A stretch of DNA of 60,000 nucleotides. Source: Symsagittifera roscoffensis. Its lineage: Eukaryota; Xenacoelomorpha; Acoela; Convolutidae. Positions 43,915 to 56,282 of the stretch are shown in pieces (positions within the stretch are counted from its first letter, which is position 1; each line of letters opens with the position of its first letter). The notes below the pieces were generated by a model, which ran no database searches, was not told the DNA's origin, and worked only from the letters and a program-made list of their open reading frames with translations. Position numbers and translations under genes: made by a program. The DNA lies in NCBI RefSeq assembly GCF_963678635.1, contig NC_087068.1:50303724-50363723 (forward strand), in the 5' to 3' direction.

Positions 43915-44005
43915 GTGGACTATCCTCTACAAGACTGTTAAGGCTTACTGATAGCTCCTCTGCGATTCTCAGAAACCACATAATTATAATTATTATTACT
44001 TTTGC
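43915..44005 (+). repeat. LINE/SINE-like 3' tail, copy 1
   Basis: GGACTATCCTC...GACTGTTAAGG and TACTGATAGCTCCTCTGCGA followed by an (ATT)-rich tail. Copies at 55776-55855 and 56283-56349 share this module in the same orientation, so it looks like the 3' end of a retroposon family. Confidence 0.6.
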
Positions 44006-45775
44006 GCTTGAAAAAAAATTTCAAAAATTCCACTTTTTCATTAAAATGGTTTTTGTATATCATTAATTATAATAAACTTGCTGAATTGTATAAAAAAACG
44101 TTAAGTTCAAAGTTTCCTAGAAAAGTATTATAAGCTTTATAAAGTGCGTCCGCAAATCTAGGGAACTTTCGCCAACATGAAATTCAGCTGTTTTTGAAGA
44201 GATCTTTTTTGTCAAGTAAAACTCCCTAACGCCTCAAAAAACTCGAAAAAAAACTTGATATCCAAAATCAGTTTAGACTGTGTTGAACTCTGTTGATTGA
44301 ATTTAACAACTTATTATATTTTAATTGTCAACTTTTTTTGCAAAACATTAAATCCTTCATCAAAATTGAAGTGCGGTTAAAATAATCCAGGCAGTTCATA
44401 ACAGCTTATTGTTAGAAAACAGTCAAACAGTTTAACAAAATGTTTCCTTAGGCATTTCATTGGTGCTTAAATCATTAGTGAACTTGAATTCTGATAGTAG
44501 AGTTTATTGCCTTTATTTAGTATTTTATCAAAATATAAACAGATTAAAGTTTTTTGCAGATACTTGTAATAGTTTTTTTTTAATAGAAGTCTTGTAAGAT
44601 AGAGCTTCGATGGTAAACTTAAGTTAATATTCCGGTTGAAATCTTGTTAGGGCTCTCAAAGCCAACAAGAACTGATTTTTTGAATCGATGCAATGACAAA
44701 TATGTTCATCGGCTATTTGATTTTACAATTACCCACGAGTAGTTTCGCCAAACTGTTTTCATACAATTGTTCGGTCGTAAAAATATTTTGGCCATTTTTC
44801 AATTATCGAAAACTAAATACCGAAAACTGAGCACTGATCACAGCAGAAAACTTGCATTCATTAGTACTACCATCATAACTAAAGATTTTTTCCGTGCATT
44901 TGTTCTCAAAATATCAGTTTCAATAGTGGGATAAAAACCAAAAAATAATTGCTTTTCTTGTTAATTGCTTTTAATTGAGAGATTGGATCAGAATTTTTTC
45001 ACTCAAATGAACGAAGATGTTTAAATCTTAGACGTCATTCTATAGCCGACTGACAAAGCCAATCTCACAAACTCTTCATTGATATTGAAAAATCTTTCTG
45101 CGTTGTTTCTCTTTTCTTGCGTTGTTTCTCTTAGACTGACTTTTTTATCATAGTACTATTGCTTCGTAATAGTCCATCGATGAATGTGCACTAATGATTA
45201 CGTCTTTTTTCTCAATTCGGTTAGTTCAAATATGAAAGGCAAAAAAGACACAAGTCATATTCAAGACTAAGAATTTTTTTAGAAGACCAGCTTTTTAGGG
45301 CAAACGTTAACAAACATTTTTTATCAAAATTGAAATAATTTCCGTCAGACAAACAAGTTATTTGATTGAAGCTAAAATTAAAAAAAATGCTGCAAAAAAG
45401 TTTAGTGCTACCATGTCATTGGAAAAAATATTCCAGCCACGATGTTTTTGGGTGCTTGATTTCAAGCTGTCTATGATGATTGATAATAAATCGCCTTTAC
45501 TGATAGCCTTTATTAACAACCTTTTTTTGCAATCAAATCATGAAAAACGTAAGAAAAAAGAATGATCAACCTATACTGAGCAAAGAACAACCGTCTGGTG
45601 GTAGGTTCTTCATTGAACACCCCTAATCCAAAAATAAGCAACGGATAAAAATCAAGTGGTAAGAAAACAAATGTCTGAAAAACTTTTCTTCCTTTCCCGA
45701 TGGTGGTATGCATAAAAAGCAAAAGTGCTCTTGAAAGGTTCTGCTGTCTAAAGTTTTTGTAAAATTTAAAATATC

Positions 45776-46636
45776 AATATCAAAATTTTATTACAGAAAA
45801 CAAACAATCAAGCACCTCTTTATGCACGTCCGATGAAGGTACGCCAATTTTTTTGTCGTTTTTCTTTCAAATCCAAATGCACAAAAACTTTCGAAAAGTT
45901 CGATATACGTCGAGCTAATTCAACTTTTATCAAATCTTCTTTCCAAAACTTCCCATCTCTTTTTTTCAAGAGAACCATGTCATAACAAAAAACTTTCTGG
46001 TTTTTCTAGTTCGGTTTTATCTCATCAAAGTTATCTCAGAGCGTGTCAAGCTTCTAGTTTTGTATGATTTTTGAAACTGCAAAAAACTGTGATTTCTATA
46101 AATATACTTTGATGAAAATTTTGCTAGCAATTTTTTTCTGTTTTGATTTTTTTGAGATATCGATAAATTTTTTTTTCAAAACCTTAAAGTATTGATTTAT
46201 ACTTTAATCAATATAAAAATTTTTTGGCGTAGCAATATCAAAATTTTATTACAGAAAACAAACAAGCAAGCACCTCTTTATGCACGTCTGATAAAGGTAC
46301 GCCAATTTTTTTGTCGTTTTTCTTTCAAATCCAAATTCACAAAAACTTTCGAAAAGTTCGATCTACGTCGAGCTAATTCAACTTTTATCAAATCTTCTTT
46401 CCAAAACTTCCCATCTCTTTTTTTCAAAAGAACCATGTCATAACAAAAAACTTTCTGGTTTTTCTGGTTCGGTTTTATCTCATCAAAATTATCTCAGAGC
46501 GTGTCAAGCTTCTAGTTTTGTATGATTTTTGAAACTGCAAAAAACTGTGATTCTATAAATTTACTTTGATGAAAATTTTGCTAGCAATATTTTTCTGTTA
46601 TGATTTTTTTGAGATATCGATAAGTTTTTTTTTCAG
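45776..46636. repeat. Tandem duplication of about 400 bp
   Basis: 45776-46177 and 46234-46636 are about 96 percent identical, offset by 458 bp and separated by 56 bp of unrelated sequence. Each copy holds a 42-nt stretch bounded by a TTTTATTACAG acceptor and a GTACGC donor (45797-45838 and 46255-46296). Confidence 0.8.
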
Positions 46637-46639
46637 TAG

Positions 46640-47150
46640 AAATGTTTTTTTTATTACATCAGTATGAATTTTTGAAGTCTTTTTCTTTGCATGGATATAT
46701 TTGATATATTCGCTTGTTTCTTTCATAGCCCGACAAAAAAGTACTAAAAAAAATCGTCAAAAGATTTTTAAAAATGTTCTAAAAAAATCAAGAATAAGTT
46801 AGACAAATAACGCATATATGATGTATTCGTAATAATATTTTCATAAAAATAACCATAAAAAATGGTTTCCAAATTTATCCAACCTTTCATCACTTTTTAT
46901 TTATTCCTTTTTCCAAATGCAGATCATTTTGGTATATCATCATTAGACAGAAAAAGTTTTTTTCAGGCCTCTAGCGTTTTAAACTTTAGTATAACCAATC
47001 CCAATTTTTGAATCATCTTTTTTTAACAGAATTTTAATTTTCCACTCCGATTTGTATGATGATTTACACAATTCTGATTATACTTTTTTCTTTAGATGTC
47101 ATTGGGCTGAATAAAGTATTACAAATATAAACAACAAATTCAAAAAATTA
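46640..47150. other. AT-rich non-coding stretch
   Basis: No gene or repeat is recognised. Confidence 0.5.
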
Positions 47151-47669
47151 TATCCCGTACTGAAACTTTTAGTTAAATTCAAATCTGGACATCGAAAATT
47201 CATAAAACTTTCAGATCTGTATCAGTCCTGTAGCATGTCTCTTTTTTCGCTGTACATTTGTGAATCAGTGATGTACAGATATGATAAATATGAAAAAGTC
47301 AGGTATGATCAGTCTGCTTCAGGTCTGGCCCAGGTATGATCAGGCCTGTCCGAGTTATATTTCTGATCTGCTTTTGCATGATCATACCTGGATCGGACAT
47401 GATCATAATTGAACCAGACATGATCATGCCTGGACCAGAAAAGATCATACCTGACTTTACATGATCATACTTGAAGCAGACATGATCATACCTGACTTTA
47501 CATGATCACACCTGGACCAGACTTAATCATGCCTGAAATTGCGTGATAAGAACTGAAGCAGTCATATCATTATGGTAGTGTAAGACCACGACAACCCATG
47601 AGTCAACCGAAACAAGCTTTGATGTTAACTCGAGAAGCAAAAATCAGTTTATTATTGGTGCCATGCAAT

Positions 47670-47743
47670 CCCCAGCATTCCAGATATTAAGCTGACATGA
47701 ACAGATACTACACATGATCTTAGCCAAAAGGCCGAGAAGCGAT
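47670..47743 (-). pseudogene. Truncated U2 snRNA copy
   Basis: Reading the minus strand from 47743, the sequence starts ATCGCTTCTCGGCCTTTTGG, the invariant U2 5' end. It keeps the GTAGTA branch-point recognition element and follows U2 for about 62 nt with a few changes. After TTAATATCTG it diverges: the region of the Sm site and the standard 3' stem-loops are absent or unrecognisable. A functional U2 is about 190 nt, so this is a pseudogene or chimeric remnant. Confidence 0.85.
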
Positions 47744-48026
47744 AACTGAAACAAAGGATCTTTTTTCTACATGCCTCAGACACAACAAAAAAACAACAGC
47801 TCGGACCATACAACTTTTAAACTATCCGATTGGATTGGGAGCTAGGTCGCTCCCGAAACAATTCATACAATATCAAGGTAAATAGTTAAAAATAGGCCGT
47901 CATTATGATTCTTTGCCTTATCAAAATACCCTGCCGGCTTGTAATTTTTATCGTAAGACTACAGTGGACTACATTATAACCATCTGTGTTTCTGCCGTTA
48001 CATGGCGCTAAGTTTTCTACATGATC

Positions 48027-48160
48027 CGGTATAGTCAAGTCTGACCAGGTATAGTCATGTCTGACCAGGTATAGTCATGTCTGACCAGGTATAGTAATGT
48101 CTGACCAGGTATAGTCATGTCTGTTCAGGTATAGTCATGTCTGACTCAGGTATAGTCTGC
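48027..48160 (+). repeat. Minisatellite array, 20-bp unit, about seven copies
   Basis: The unit CAGGTATAGTCATGTCTGAC repeats with few changes. It is the reverse complement of the motif in the left array of the same transposon. Confidence 0.85.
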
Positions 48161-48272
48161 AAATGGCAGAAGTGATCACATGTGAAAGAGATATGCACAG
48201 AGCTGGAAACAGCTAGTGTCTGACAATTGTATGATCAGACGTGAAATTGTGAGAAAAGTTCGGTACGGGATA

Positions 48273-49140
48273 CATGATGTATAGTATATTCTTATATAAC
48301 TACAATTAAGGTTTTAGTGTAATATAATATTACGAACCAAGCAAAAAACGAGGCATAGCTTGGATTTTAATTGAAATTTGGTAAATTAGTTCATCATTAC
48401 CTAAAATGTAATTATCTAAAAATATGTGGTTGAACCTTGTCAACTCAGTATGACTAGCGTTTTGTAAGAAACTTGGAAAATCTGACAATTTTCAGGTATT
48501 TGTGCTAACAAAAGTCATTGCCTTATTGTGTATTTGTTTGGGAACGTTTTGGGGCTTTACAAATGATTGACTTATACTCCATTAACCAAATCAGAATGTT
48601 TGATGCTCGTTACATCTTTGAATCAGCGCTGCCTTTTCTTTTGAAAATATTTTGATTATTCGGTTAAACATCATTTGAAATTTTTATTTGATTTTTGATA
48701 TCAGAAATGTTAAAATATGAAAGTCACATTGTTATTCTGTTTCCTGTAATCCAAAGCTACTACTGTCTTTGAAGTGCAGAAAAATTTGCATCGCTTGCTA
48801 TGAACAGAGTACCGTTTTCAAAGCATGTTCTCGGGCGTTATACATATATTTTTCTAATCAATTTTAATTTTCGGTCATTTGACAGGTAAGAAAAACTTAG
48901 TCCCTCAATTGATATCATTTGGTTCTAATTTTTGGAGCAAAAAACGGTTTGGCTGATTTATTTCTAGGTAAAAAACGCATATATGATTAAACGTTGAGTT
49001 ACGAATTTATAAGGGTGGCAATTCATTACTAGGTAACAAAGGGGGATGCGGATAGTTAAAGAGATCCGTTTGACCTCATATGCAACCATGCAATAATCCC
49101 ATGTGAACCCCTGAAAAACAATAATTCTTCGTAAAAAGTG
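48273..49140. other. AT-rich non-coding stretch
   Basis: No gene or clear repeat is recognised. Confidence 0.5.
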
Positions 49141-49143
49141 AGC

Positions 49144-49563
49144 CATAGGGCGGATTTCGGAGGGTGCAAGGGGCGGACGCCTGCCCTCGGAGATTCCGGG
49201 ATTCGACCGCCTGCCGACCCAAAGGGTCCCCCCTTGGTACTTTTTAAGAAATCCAACCCTTAAGTTTTTCAAAAGGCGCCTTCGGCGACAATATATATTT
49301 ATTTTGAGGGGAGCGCACGCCTACAAAAACGCGGTTTTTCTGTCAAAATATTCCAAAAAGTGGGCAAAACGGTTTTTTCTACCTGTTTCGTTTTCATAAG
49401 TTTGCCTGTGGTGCAATAAAATTGTCCAAATAGGGTCTTTATAGTGTTTTGGGAGCGCTTGCAAACTCAATTTGGTCAACCTAAAAGAAACATCGACATA
49501 ATTTTTATTTTTTTCCTTTCAAAATCCGCTCCCCCTTCGAGAAAATCCTAGATCCATCCCCTC
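49144..49563. mobile_element. Diverged hAT-type MITE
   Basis: Related to the element at 49951-50351 in opposite orientation. It has the shared AAGGCGCCTTCGGCG hairpin, the GGGAGCGC motif near 49310, and the end GAGAAAATCCTAGATCCATC. The outer left boundary is approximate. Confidence 0.5.
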
Positions 49564-49950
49564 TTGTCTGTTAACATGAATGAACAATAATAATTAATAT
49601 ATCACCAGATATTATGACCGTTTATTATTTTCATAAATTCTACAACTTTTTTGTCAATTGCGCCAGATTGGAGAGATATATGGGGAGAGTTTGGGTTTGA
49701 GTAAGCATTGGGAATTGAATGTGGTATTGTAATAATAATCAAAGGTATCACATTACCTTGATTCCAAGTTGATTTCTCCATTAAATAAAGTTGTCGGCCT
49801 CAGTGTCAAGAAAGATTGATCTGGATTTTATGCATTTCGTTAAGACTATCACTAGGAAACGCGGAATATTTTGAGTCAAGTTGTCACTAATAAGTCATCA
49901 CAACTGGCAGTAATTGTAGCTGTTTTGCATTAAGGCCACCAGGCTAGTAC

Positions 49951-50351
49951 CAGGGGCGGATCTAGGATTTTCTCGAGGGGGGGGGCGGATTTTCAAAAAT
50001 TTTCAAAAATTTTGCCGACCTTTTTTTAGGTCGACCGAGTTGATTTTCCGAGCACTCCCAAAGCACTAAAAAGACCCTGTTTTGGACAAATTCTCTATGC
50101 TGCAGGCAAAACTTTGAAAAACAGGCCAAAAAGGCGTTTTTTAGGCACTTTTTAAAGTAAGTCTCCCCCCTTAAAATAAGTATACATTGGCGCCAAAGGC
50201 GCCTTTAGAAAATTTTTAGTGTCCGTCACCAAATATGGATATCTCAAAATGGTATAAAGGGAGGACCCTTTGGGTCGGCAGGGGGTCGAATCACTGATAG
50301 GGGAAGCGTCCGCCGACCCCCGCCCTTCCCTCCCCCCTAAATCTGCCCCTG
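49951..50351. mobile_element. hAT-type MITE with 8-bp duplication
   Basis: The left end CAGGGGCGGATCTAGG and the complement of the right end, CAGGGGCAGATTTAGG, are matching hAT-like termini. The flanks GCTAGTAC (49943-49950) and GCTTGTAC (50352-50359) are an 8-bp duplication with one change. No coding capacity is seen. Confidence 0.8.
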
Positions 50352-50409
50352 GCTTGTACAAAAAACGCCAATTTAATGCCTTAGTCAAATTAAAGATGCA
50401 GAGCGTAGA

Positions 50410-52160
50410 TAATTTCAACCAATTTCAACCAAATTTTCATTTAAGGGAGAATTTGAGCCGTTTCGTTTTTACAAATTTCTGTGAACAGGAACACCAATAA
50501 CCAATCTGCTAAAAATTGCACTAATTTGTTGTCTCTTGGTTAAAAAAGAGCTCATTCAACCCGTTTTCTTAACATTTGGCGACTTATAAGCGACAAAATA
50601 AGTGAGAAATAAGTATCAAACCTAACAGCCGTTATTTTTGTTCCTAAATCATAACAAGTTTGCTCGTATCAGGGCGAAGCCCTGAATGTTCCAACTAGAA
50701 TTGAGGTCTATGGAGCAATAATAACATTTAAAAATTATATGTAATAAAAATGATTTTTTTAAAACTTTTTGTAAAAAGCATCCCCCACACGCCATATAAA
50801 AATCAAAAGGATAAATTTTGCACCTAGTAACAGTTCAATTATGGCAAATAAGCTTCGTTTAACCAATTTGGAACGATTTCTAAGACGGATTAAATCTCCG
50901 CTTATGCGTTAATAGCGCGAAATATATCGCGCGTTAATTGTCCCAAAATGGCCAAAATGACATTTTTAAACCCCCATAATTTTAAGAAAAATAATCACAG
51001 GTGAAAGATTTTTTCAAATTTAGGCTCAGGACAACAAAACTTTTTGATTGATTTTTTAAAATTCTGCCAAAAATGGCTAGTTAAAAAGTCGAAATTGTCT
51101 GAAGAAAAAAAAACCCATCCGAGCACAAATATTCCGTTACTTTCGTTACAAAAGTCGGAACAATAACTACGGCAAAATGCTGGCGGAAATTGAAGCATGC
51201 GTATTTCAATTTTTTTTTGGTTAAAAAAGTGCTCACGGTATGGACCTCTAAATACCGCGAACACTAGTCAAAACTTTCATACAATTTGTGTTTGAAATAA
51301 CGCTGGTCATAACTGTATTAGAATCAACGCATACATTTTTTTATGATTCATGTACGGATCATAGTTTCTGATCTTATAATTTGACATTTACGAAAAAACC
51401 CCGAATGAGACCGATGTTCAGAAGGGCTAATTTCTAATTTAAGGGAAAATATGAGCCGTATCATTGTGACAAGTTTCTGTGAACAGCAACACCAATAACA
51501 AGTCTGCTAAAATTTGCACTATTTTGTTGTCTCATGATCAAAACTGAGCTCATTCAACCCGTTTTCTGAACATTTAGAAATTCACAAGAGACAAAATAAG
51601 TGAGAAATAATTTTCAAACAGAGCAGCCGTTATTTCTGTTCCTAAATTATAACAAGTTTGCTCGTATCAAGTCAAAGCCCTGAATGTTCCGACTGCTTTT
51701 AAGATCTATGGAGCAGTAATAACATATAAAAATTATATGTAATAAAATGATTTTTTAAATTTTTTTGAGAAAACCATCCCATATAAACGCCATTTAAAAA
51801 TAAAAGTGATAAATTTTGCAGCTAGTTTACAGTTCAATTATGGCAAATAAGCTTTGTTTAACCAATTTGGATCAATTTCTAAGAGGTAATAACTCTCCAC
51901 GAGAGTACCACGAATAATTATCTAACAGAGCAGCCAAGATTTATGTTCCTAAACCGTAACAACTACGGCAAAACGGTGACGGAAAATGAAGCATGCATAT
52001 TTCAATTTGTTTTTTTTTTCGGTACGAAAATGTTCACAGTTTTTGACCTCTAAAATTCGAAAAAACTAGTCAAAATTTTCATACAACTTGTGTTTGAAAA
52101 AACGCTAGTGATAACTGAATTAGAATCAACGCATACTTTTTTATCAATAAGGTACGGATC
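50410..52160. repeat. Diverged tandem duplication, about 0.9 kb per copy
   Basis: About 50410-51360 and 51420-52160 align along their lengths, for example ACAAAATAAGTGAGAAATAA at 50593 and its near copy at 51591, and GAATCAACGCATAC near both ends. The offset falls from about 1.0 kb to 0.8 kb because the second copy has a deletion. Both contain the GCTCGTATCA...AAGCCCTGAATGTTCC module found dispersed elsewhere in the window. Confidence 0.65.
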
Positions 52161-52164
52161 ATTC

Positions 52165-55140
52165 TTTTTCATCTCCTTAATTTGTTTCAAAGCTTTTAAA
52201 ACTAATTAAAATTCTCCTAAAGGCTCAGTTTATATGAAAACACAAGTCAGTGTTACTGAAATTATGTTTTGGATTATTTCAAGACTTTTTTTTGGTACAT
52301 GAAAAAAAAAGAAGATTTTTTTCTTAAATTTGAAAGTTCTAATCAACTTTTTCTATAATTGTCCGCAACGTTCTCTTCTGATGGTTGAAACAATAATTTT
52401 ATAGAGCGTCCACTTTCTCTTGAAACTGCCTAGAGTGGAGTAAGATTGCAAACTAATTGAAAAAAAGTGTTTATTTTCTTCTAATCAATTTCCAATTTTA
52501 GGTACATTCTCAAACAAATTAGTGCTTTGAGACTAATTTTAAAGGAACAGTTCACCTGTGATCAATATTTTTTTGCAGGAATTCGAGGGATCAAGCTAAC
52601 ATCTTTCCCCCCTCACTCAGCCAAGTTAAAATCTTCCTTCCCAATATTTTAATTGAAATAGAATGGCTCAGCGCTGCGGAATAACACTCGAATTTGATTG
52701 GCCAAAACTCCAGCTTAGAACCAAGTTAAGCTCCATGCCCCTAAATAATTTAGGGGGGAGGATGTTAGCATAGTTCAATTCAAGAATTGCCTGATTGACC
52801 GCTTTGTGATAGTCAAGTTGATTAATTTTGTGGTTTTCAACGACAAAACGTAGCTTAGTTGGTGAACTAACCCGTCTCAAAAATCATTCGAAAAATAAGC
52901 AATACAAATGTTTTTCTTCAACAGAAGCAAAACACCATTTTCTATTTGAAATCACATCTTAGCGGACGAAAGATCCAGTTTTCTTTGCAGTTTTTATAGG
53001 AGAAACAATTTCGGACAGTTTAGAATACTCGATCAGAACATACAAAAACACGCGCCTATACGAGCAATCAAACTATATTCTAGTTTTACGTCAAATTTTT
53101 GTTCTAACTTTCATAACGAAATTTACGCAATATTTGAGCTCGGGTGTTTTTTTCTTCAGACAAGATTCGACTTTTAACAAGCAATATTTGACGGAATTTT
53201 TTATATCATTCAAAAACTAATGTTGTCCTGAGCTTAAATTTGAAGATACTTCAGCTGTGATCAATTTTTGTAAATTTATGGGGTTTAAAAATTTTAGGTT
53301 TTAGCGGAGAAGGGTTTAAGCGGAGAACCAAATGGAATAAAACGTTCCAAATTGATTTAAGGAATATTATTGCTTTGTTACTACTGTGTTATTCATATGG
53401 CATGTGGAGGGATGATTTTCACAAAAAGAAGTCTTAAATATTTTTTTTTCGAAATTTTTTAAATATTACATTTAAGTTTTTCTTGTTATTAGTGCTCCAT
53501 TAACCTTACAAGGCAGTCGGAAAAATCAGGGCTTCGCCTTGATTCGAGCAGTCTTGTCAAACTTTGAATGAGTTTTCATCAAAATGCTGATTTTTTCTGT
53601 TTCACAGTGCTGATACGAATTATCTGGACAAAACGAATTGTAATTAAAACTTAAACACGGTTTTTTCAATTCGGATTGACTCTAGTTAAACAGATAAAGT
53701 TAAAAGTGGCTCAAAACTTTGCAAAATTTAGTCTAAAATTTTGCCCCTAGACCAATCATTTTGAAATTTTTTGATCAATCAAAATTTACGCTAGAAATAC
53801 TGATCAATTTTCCTCAAGCCTAATATCAAGATGAGTTTCTGACGTAGCTCAGCAAAACTTAAAATGGGTGTAATGAACTAAATTTTGTATTATTAAATTT
53901 TTTTGTTCAAATAGTCAGAAAGTGTCATTTTACTCTATTTATAAACCCAATTTTCTATTTAGAATCAAAAAATTATTTGAAAATATATATTTTTTTAGAA
54001 ATTATGCCCTTATTAAATTTCTTTGGACTTCGTAAGAAGTATATTTTGATATCAGCAATTGATCAAGAATACATAGCGTAGTTTTTCACTGACTAAAACT
54101 TCCAAAGACACTTGGTTTGGAATAAAAAATTGGGCTCTAATTTTGCAAGTTGTACTGCACCATATTAGCTCTGCAAAAGTTCTAAGTAGTTTCAGTCTTA
54201 AGTCAACCCATTTTGAGAATAACTCGTTTTAAATTTTTAGTTCTTCACTTTTTGTCAGGTTAACTTATATCAGCACTGTACGCCTCAAAACACATCGTTT
54301 TGCTATTGAAAAATGAAGCATAATTACTCAAAATACTTGATTCTGGTTGCATGAACTTAACTATTGCGAAAATAAAGTGAAACTTTATATCAAAAATATT
54401 AGCTTATTTAACGTTTTGGTAACTTTGGGCCACATAACAGAAAATATCCAAAACGCGTTTTATAATAAGTTGAATATTAGGTTGATAGCTTTAATGTTTG
54501 AGTAGATAAAAAAAGTAATTATATTTTATAACCATCTGCCAAATTTGGCTATTCAATTTATGGTTTAAAAATATTATATAAATAACCAAATTTGCCCATC
54601 CAAACTTTGATCATGTATTTTTTTCGTTCAAAGCTCAACACTAATTTCATTAAGAAAACATAAAACGCTTCTAAACAGACAAATTACTCATTAATCATCA
54701 TGTAGGAAAAATGAAAAGACTTTGATGACGGGGTTTTTGAAATGATTACGAGACGCGTCTATAAAATTTGATAATTTTCAGAGGAGTTAATGATTTTTTT
54801 TTGTTTTGACGTTTTTTTCAACTTATAACGTCATTTTGTTATTTTTTGCCGAGGTGAGTGGTTGAATTTATATGGATTAATGTTTTCCTTGCTCTCAAAT
54901 TTCAGACAATCTCTTTTGCCAACCGACAAAAGGTGTGAAAACAAACCATTTTTTTACCATTTTAGGTCTGAAAACATACGTTTTTACCAGTTGAACTTAT
55001 TTTCATTAAAACAGGTAGGGAATTAAAAGCAAGTGATTGGTTTTTGAGCACCAAATAACCTACGCAAAAAAAGTTTGGATGTACAATATAAAGGCCTTAA
55101 TGACGGGTTTAACTTAAGACAATTAGTTTTTTCTTTTCCT
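52165..55140. other. Non-coding stretch
   Basis: No gene is supported. A fragment of the dispersed family in reverse orientation lies at about 53520-53560 (ATCAGGGCTTCGCCTTGATTCG), and another in forward orientation at about 53080-53290. Confidence 0.5.
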
Positions 55141-55144
55141 CAAG

Positions 55145-55221
55145 TCTTCCTGGCTGCCGTTTTCTGTATATTTCTCCCCCTTATAAAGATCATCGCAGCA
55201 TCATTAGGAAATACAATTCAG
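55145..55221 (+). CDS. Isolated exon-like stretch encoding a hydrophobic segment
   Basis: 77 nt bounded by a strong pyrimidine-AG acceptor (TTCTTTTCCTCAAG) and a GTAAGA donor, less AT-rich than its surroundings. In the open frame it encodes a hydrophobic segment starting VFLAAVFCIFLPLIKIIA. No partner exon is found in the window. It could be an exon of an otherwise unseen membrane-protein gene, or chance. Confidence 0.25.
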
Positions 55222-55775
55222 GTAAGAATTTGTGAAATTTTTCTATCCACGATATTTTTCAACCTGTTAACTCGACGCGTTTCCAACAGGACAAAACAAA
55301 ACACTTTAAAAATTTTAAACTAATATGGCAGCTTTTGTGGAAAAAGTTGAAAAATGATTTTCATAAATTTTTAAATATAATTTTTTCGAAAAAGAATATG
55401 AATCAGGAATGACTTTCCAACCCTATTAGTATGCGTTTTTATGAATTTTTTCTGGCTCAATCTTCTAAGTTCTGAGTAGCCAATCTAATCTGATTCTGCT
55501 AAAAAAAAAGAATTTGATCCGATTTTTGGCATTTTTTTCATAAACAACCCCAAAGCATTTAGTTGTGCATCATTAGGACATAAGTACTTTAAGAAATTGA
55601 TTTGGGTTTTGCTGAATAAATTATAATCTATTAATTATTTATATTTGTTTTCAACTTAATCGGTTGTTTTTTGTACATGAAATCTCATAAAATTCAATTA
55701 ATTTTTGTAGATGCTTTCACCTAAACTCGAACCCGGCCTGACATGTTCATCCCTATAATCCATACACTCAACAAT

Positions 55776-55855
55776 TGGACTATCCTCGACAGGACTGTTA
55801 AGGCCTACTGATAGCTCCTCTGCGATTCGCAGGAACTACACTATTATTATAACAC
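55776..55855 (+). repeat. LINE/SINE-like 3' tail, copy 2
   Basis: Shares GGACTATCCTCGACAGGACT and TACTGATAGCTCCTCTGCGA with copies at 43915 and 56283, with a short ATT-rich tail. Confidence 0.6.
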
Positions 55856-55984
55856 TTCCCCCAACCATAACCCCCCCCCCCCACGCACATTCTCCGGTTT
55901 TTGGTGTTATAAGGTGGGGGGGGGGGGGGGGCATAAAGGTGACGGAGAATAGGTAACTTTAGCTGCGTGGGGGTGTTAATAGAT

Positions 55985-56270
55985 AGCTATGGGGCAGGGG
56001 GTAAACATTTGTGACTTTGGCGCCAATATATACTAATTTAAAGGGGTGAGCGCGCGCCGAAAAAAACGTGATTTTTGAATCAAAAATTTCCAAAACGTGT
56101 CTATCTAAAATGCCTTCTTCCGACAGTTTTTCAAAATTTTGTCTGCGGCGCAGAAATTGTTCCCAAAACAGAGACTTTGTACTGCTTTGGGAGAGCTCGG
56201 AAAATCAATTTGGTCGAAATTTTTTGAAAATTCGCCCCCCCCCCTCGAGAAAATCCTAGGTGTGCGCCTG
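55985..56270. mobile_element. Diverged hAT-type MITE fragment
   Basis: Shares the TTGGCGCCAATATATA motif, the GAGCGCGCGCC motif and the terminal GAGAAAATCCTAGG with the elements at 49144-49563 and 49951-50351. It ends in CGCCTG at 56270. The left boundary is uncertain; G- and C-runs at about 55869-55930 precede it. Confidence 0.5.
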
Positions 56271-56282
56271 ATACAAATACAA

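Larger units (their letters stand above)
40732..45775. other. Non-coding repeat-rich region
   Basis: No gene is supported. Two diverged copies of one repeat lie at about 41265-41660 and 42505-42925; both contain GAGTGACTGTGAACAACCGCAGT and CCTGTGATCATTTTAT, then ATTAACGCGCGATAT followed by AACGCATAAGC. A LINE/SINE-like tail lies at 43915-44005. Short frames, for example 43612-43848, have no domains. Confidence 0.5.
47153..48270. mobile_element. Non-autonomous DNA transposon with mirrored arrays and a U2 snRNA fragment
   Basis: The left end TCCCGTACTGAAACTTTT and the complement of the right end, TCCCGTACCGAACTTTT, match with one substitution and one indel. TA flanks both ends (47151-47152 and 48271-48272), as in Tc1/mariner-like insertions. 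Arrays of an approximately 20-bp unit lie inside each end in opposite orientation: the left (about 47285-47545) reads ACATGATCATACCTGGACCA, the right (48027-48160) reads CAGGTATAGTCATGTCTGAC seven times. The centre carries a truncated U2 snRNA sequence. No transposase is encoded. Confidence 0.72.

Noticed and set aside
47670-47743. Functional U2 snRNA gene
   Set aside because: The Sm site and the usual 3' stem-loops are missing, so a working snRNP is not expected.
47100-48300. CRISPR-like array (regular short repeats)
   Set aside because: The spacing is direct minisatellite repetition without spacers, inside a eukaryotic transposon.
54907-54933. 27-nt exon-like stretch between AG and GT
   Set aside because: Too short, with a weak donor and no neighbour in phase.
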